From Collinsella sp. (GTDB taxonomy: Bacteria; Actinomycetota; Coriobacteriia; Coriobacteriales; Coriobacteriaceae), in assembly GCA_019419625.1 (NCBI GenBank), contig DXZO01000017.1, forward strand, positions 56,352 through 65,202: a stretch of DNA of 8,851 bases, read 5' to 3'. The translations under genes were made by a program, and so were the position numbers. Positions 6,497 to 8,851 of this stretch are shown here, one piece after another. The notes below the pieces were generated by a model. That model was not told the origin of the DNA. It did not search any database and worked only from the letters and a program-made list of their open reading frames with translations. Position 1 is the first letter of the stretch. Every line of letters begins with the position of its first letter.

Positions 6497-6748
6497 GTGC
6501 CGATTGTTATGCGTCTTGACCGCGTGATGGCGGACCGTAAAATCTCGTCGCAGGAACTTGCCGAAATCATTGGAATATCGCCTGTTAATCTGTCTCGAAT
6601 TAAAACGGGAAGACTCAAGGGGATCCGCTTTTCTACACTTCAAGCAATGTGCGAGGCGCTTCATTGCAAGCCCGGCGACATCATCGATTGGATGGATGAT
6701 GACGAGTACGCCGCAGCATTTGGTAAGTCGGACGGAACAATGCGTTAA
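6497..6748 (+). CDS. Small Cro/C1-type HTH regulator (YozG-like)
   Basis: An 83-residue DNA-binding protein starting at GTG, with AGGGGGT (6484-6490) as ribosome binding site overlapping the stop of the DUF2975 gene. The opening MPIVMRLDRVMADRK is followed by the helix-turn-helix: SSQELAEIIGIS as the first helices, PVNLSRIKTGRLKGIRFSTL around the recognition helix, then ALHCKPGDIIDW. This matches the short Xre proteins that accompany DUF2975. It probably regulates its own operon; the neighbouring divergent operon is a possible further target. A regulator of this size has no sensing domain, so the membrane partner may supply the signal (inference). Confidence 0.9.
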   Translation: MPIVMRLDRVMADRKISSQELAEIIGISPVNLSRIKTGRLKGIRFSTLQAMCEALHCKPGDIIDWMDDDEYAAAFGKSDGTMR

Positions 6749-6789
6749 AATACCTGCTCAGTTGTGATTTTTGGTGCTGGGAGGCGTTT

Positions 6790-7974
6790 GTGGCTAAGGC
6801 TAAGGCGAAGGCGAAGAAAAAGACGACGGGGGCGCGGGCTAAGCGCGATCGTCGTCGGAAGCTTGCGACCGAAGCCCCCGCGTCTGCCGAGGAGCTGCTG
6901 GCAAGCGTGCCGGGACTCGACGCGCTGCAGGATGTTCCGGCGTTCGACGACCTGCCGATCGATGATGCTCAGCAAGCAGCATTTGACGACTTTTGCGCTC
7001 GGGTCGAGGAGCCCGAGCAGATGCAGCTTGGTGCCGTGGTGCGCCTGGATCGCGGGTTTCCGCTGGTAGCGACTGCCGATGACACCTTTCGTGCCGAGCA
7101 TGCCGTGGGGTTTGCCAAGTCGCGTGGCGAGGATGAGGTTCTGCTGCCCGCCGTGGGCGACCGTGTGGCGGTGCGCCGTGCGCCCGGGCACGACATGGGC
7201 GTGATCGAGTGCGTGCTGCCGCGCCGCACGAGTTTTGAGCGTTGGCGCGGACGCGCTCGCGGCGAGCGTCAGGTGCTTTGCTCCAACGTGGATAGCGTGC
7301 TGATCGTGCAGGCGCTCGGCGCCGGCGAGGTACTGCTCGACCGCGTGGCGCGCTCGTTGGTGTTGGCACTCGACTGCGATGCCGAGCCGGTGGTGGTGCT
7401 CACCAAGGCCGACCGCTGCGACGCCGATGAGCTCGAGCGCGATCTGGACCGCTTGCACCGCTTGGTGGGTCCGGACGTGCGCGTGATCGTGACGTCCTCT
7501 GCCGAGGTCCGTGGCCTGGACGAGGTGCGCGCCTGCGTGCCCGCCGGGAGCTGCGCCATGATCTTGGGCGAATCGGGTGCTGGCAAGTCGACGCTGCTCA
7601 ACGCGCTGTTGGGCCACGATACATTGGCGACCGGCGGCGTGCGTGAGCGCGATGACCAGGGTCGCCACACCACGGTCGCGCGCGTGATGGTGGCGCTGCC
7701 GGGCGAAGCCGGCGTTATTGCCGACGCGCCGGGCCTGCGCAGTTTGCCGCTCGTGGGGCATGAGCGGGGCTTGGCGCGCGCGTTTCCCGAGATCGTAGAG
7801 GCGTCGCGTGCGTGCCGGTTTGGCGACTGCACACATACTCACGAACCGGGCTGCGCCGTTCGCGAGGCCGAGGATGCCGGGCAGATCGACAGCCTGCGCC
7901 TGGAGACGTTCCAAAACCTGGCGTCATCCATGCGTGTGAGTGCTCAGATGCTCGATCCCGATGTTCATCTGTAA
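6790..7974 (+). CDS. rsgA: Ribosome small-subunit-dependent GTPase A
   Basis: A cytosolic GTPase of 394 residues that acts in late maturation of the 30S ribosomal subunit. It is a circularly permuted GTPase with motif order G4-G5-G1-G2-G3: TKAD at 205-208, SS near 235, P-loop GESGAGKST at 260-268, RHTT at 292-295 and DAPG at 312-315. Before it lies the OB-fold (about 77-170, MQLGAVVRLDRGFP). After it lies the zinc knuckle CRFGDCTHTHEPGC with ligands Cys342, Cys347, His349 and Cys355. The N-terminus has a low-complexity basic stretch of Ala-Lys repeats then RAKRDRRRK, plus an acidic linker, somewhat longer than in the roughly 350-residue E. coli protein. It starts at GTG with GGGAGG five bases upstream. 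It follows the HTH gene by 41 bases with no clear promoter, and ends at its own terminator. Confidence 0.96.
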   Translation: MAKAKAKAKKKTTGARAKRDRRRKLATEAPASAEELLASVPGLDALQDVPAFDDLPIDDAQQAAFDDFCARVEEPEQMQLGAVVRLDRGFPLVATADDTFRAEHAVGFAKSRGEDEVLLPAVGDRVAVRRAPGHDMGVIECVLPRRTSFERWRGRARGERQVLCSNVDSVLIVQALGAGEVLLDRVARSLVLALDCDAEPVVVLTKADRCDADELERDLDRLHRLVGPDVRVIVTSSAEVRGLDEVRACVPAGSCAMILGESGAGKSTLLNALLGHDTLATGGVRERDDQGRHTTVARVMVALPGEAGVIADAPGLRSLPLVGHERGLARAFPEIVEASRACRFGDCTHTHEPGCAVREAEDAGQIDSLRLETFQNLASSMRVSAQMLDPDVHL

Positions 7975-7992
7975 TTGAATCTATCTATGACA

Positions 7993-8026
7993 GCCGTCTC
8001 CCAACGGTACGGGAGACGGCTTTTTT
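7993..8026 (+). terminator. Rho-independent terminator after rsgA
   Basis: A perfect 10-pair stem GCCGTCTCCC (7993-8002) with GGGAGACGGC (8011-8020), an 8-base loop and six T residues (8021-8026), placed 18 bases after the rsgA stop. Confidence 0.93.
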
Positions 8027-8040
8027 CTTGCCGATGCATC

Positions 8041-8226
8041 TTTAAACATGCGTTTTGCCGACGTTCTGACCAAAACCTTGCCACGAGCTTGACGGGTCGG
8101 TCAGCTTTTGGTCGGCAATTGGTTTGACACTCAAAACCAAGATCGCGATCGCGTCGTTTTGCTGCTTGCCCGCTCGGACAATGGTGGTACGGGCATCCGC
8201 CCGGTGCTACCTTGAGAGGAGCGGCC
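8041..8226 (+). promoter_or_regulatory. Repeat-rich region upstream of cpaB
   Basis: This stretch has no gene but several symmetric elements. TGCCGAC (8056-8062) pairs with GTCGGCA (8111-8117). GACCAAAA (8068-8075) pairs with TTTTGGTC (8106-8113) and competes for the same right arm. TTGGTTT (8119-8125) pairs with AAACCAA (8134-8140) across an 8-base loop. GATCGCGATC (8141-8150) is a perfect palindrome. A consensus -35, TTGACA, sits at 8124-8129 inside the third repeat, but no convincing -10 lies 16-18 bases on. The cpaB ribosome binding site AGGAG is at 8217-8221. This could be an operator region or a folded leader; neither is certain. Confidence 0.4.
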
Positions 8227-8851
8227 GTGAACAAGAGCAAGCGCATCGCCATCAGTCTGATCGCGGGTGTGCTCGCCGCGCTGCTCTGCATGGTCTACGC
8301 ATCGTCGATCCGCTCGCAGGCCGAGCGGGCCCAGGCCGAGACGCTGGCCAAGTACGGCGGCGATCGCGTCGAGGTGTGCGTCGCAGCGCGTGATATCGAT
8401 GCGGGCGAGACGCTCGACGAGACCAATGTCATAACCCAGGAATGGCTGGCGAGCCTGCTGCCACGCGATGCGGCGACCGAGCTACGCCAGGTGCGCGGCG
8501 ACGTGACGACCTCGCGCATCCCTAAAAATGCCGTGATTTGCGATGTCTACACCAAGGCCGAAAGCCACACACTCGAGGTGCCCAAAGGCAAGGTTGCCGT
8601 TTCGGTGGCGGTCGATGCCGAGCATTCGGTCGGGGGCGCCACGGGCGTGGGCAGCTACGTGGACGTGTACGTGCAAAAGGACGGCGTGACCGATCGGCTG
8701 TGTGGTGCACGCGTGATCGATACCAGCGAAGAGGCCGGCGCCACGCGCGAAGGCAAGATCGAATGGGTGACGCTGGCGGCCGACCCCGAAGACGTTAAGG
8801 AATTGCTGGGGGCCTCGGGCAAGGGGGCGGTCAGTTTGACGATTCCCGCCG
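8227..8851 (+). CDS. cpaB: Flp/Tad pilus assembly protein CpaB (partial)
   Basis: 208 codons are visible before the right edge; there is no stop. The GTG start has AGGAG five bases upstream. One N-terminal membrane segment (about 6-27) anchors the protein. The SAF-type domain follows (about 48-110) with VCVAARDIDAGETL, a RGDVTTSRIPKNAVI block, and then VPKGKVAVSVAVD at 118-130. GSYVDVYV at 142-149 is characteristic of CpaB/RcpC. Family members are periplasmic or cell-surface components of Flp (tight-adherence) pilus biogenesis and usually run 230-310 residues, so a modest C-terminal part is missing. The downstream genes, beyond the window, would be expected to be further tad genes (ATPase CpaF, TadB/C). 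A generic SAF-domain protein is the main alternative. Confidence 0.82.
   Translation, partial: MNKSKRIAISLIAGVLAALLCMVYASSIRSQAERAQAETLAKYGGDRVEVCVAARDIDAGETLDETNVITQEWLASLLPRDAATELRQVRGDVTTSRIPKNAVICDVYTKAESHTLEVPKGKVAVSVAVDAEHSVGGATGVGSYVDVYVQKDGVTDRLCGARVIDTSEEAGATREGKIEWVTLAADPEDVKELLGASGKGAVSLTIPA

Noticed and set aside
6745..7914. A 389-codon minus-strand frame over rsgA
   Set aside because: Antisense shadow. It is His/Arg/Ala-rich without motifs, while the plus strand has the full set of RsgA GTPase and zinc motifs.
1..8851. CRISPR array, tRNA, rRNA, insertion sequence or integrase
   Set aside because: I looked for regularly spaced repeats, cloverleaf-type folds and transposase/recombinase motifs and saw none.

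Overview
The window looks like chromosomal DNA of a high-GC, gut-type actinobacterium, most likely class Coriobacteriia (Collinsella-like). The evidence is GC-rich housekeeping genes with strong G/C third-position bias, strong AGGAGG-type ribosome binding sites, GTG starts, and a Flp/Tad-pilus cpaB gene near rsgA. The genus is inferred from sequence style and was not checked by search.

Layout: (1) 1-1167, minus strand: pyruvate kinase, cut by the left window edge so its C-terminus is missing. (2) 1168-1608: a 441-base divergent intergenic region with a minus-strand -10 box for pyk, a plus-strand promoter at 1461-1490, and a leader of about 110 nt that folds into two hairpins with complementary loops. 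The second hairpin buries the ribosome binding site of the next gene. (3) 1609-4290, plus strand: a complete Ca2+-type P-type ATPase. It is followed by a very long palindrome (4302-4389) and a classic intrinsic terminator (4449-4483). (4) 4547-5835, minus strand: an AT-richer three-gene operon. In order of transcription it encodes an exported thioredoxin-like protein (CPAC), an exported 165-residue protein with an amphipathic helix and two C-terminal cysteines, and a four-helix membrane protein. I recognise no known family for the last two. The arrangement resembles a bacteriocin or toxin cluster of disulfide helper, secreted peptide and membrane immunity protein. (5) 5997-6748, plus strand and divergent: a DUF2975 membrane protein coupled to a small Cro/C1-type HTH regulator, a familiar two-gene unit. 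(6) 6790-7974, plus strand: RsgA, the ribosome-assembly GTPase, with its own terminator at 7993-8026. (7) 8027-8226: an intergenic stretch rich in inverted repeats. (8) 8227-8851, plus strand: the N-terminal part of CpaB (Flp pilus assembly), cut by the right edge.

The GC-rich flanks (pyk, ATPase, rsgA, cpaB) look like native chromosome. The central part (about 4500-6750) is visibly AT-richer: 23 of 60 bases are G+C at 4741-4800, against 40 of 60 at 3421-3480 inside the ATPase. It looks acquired. The two most interesting items are the structured, probably switching leader in front of the calcium ATPase and the unrecognised secreted-protein cassette.
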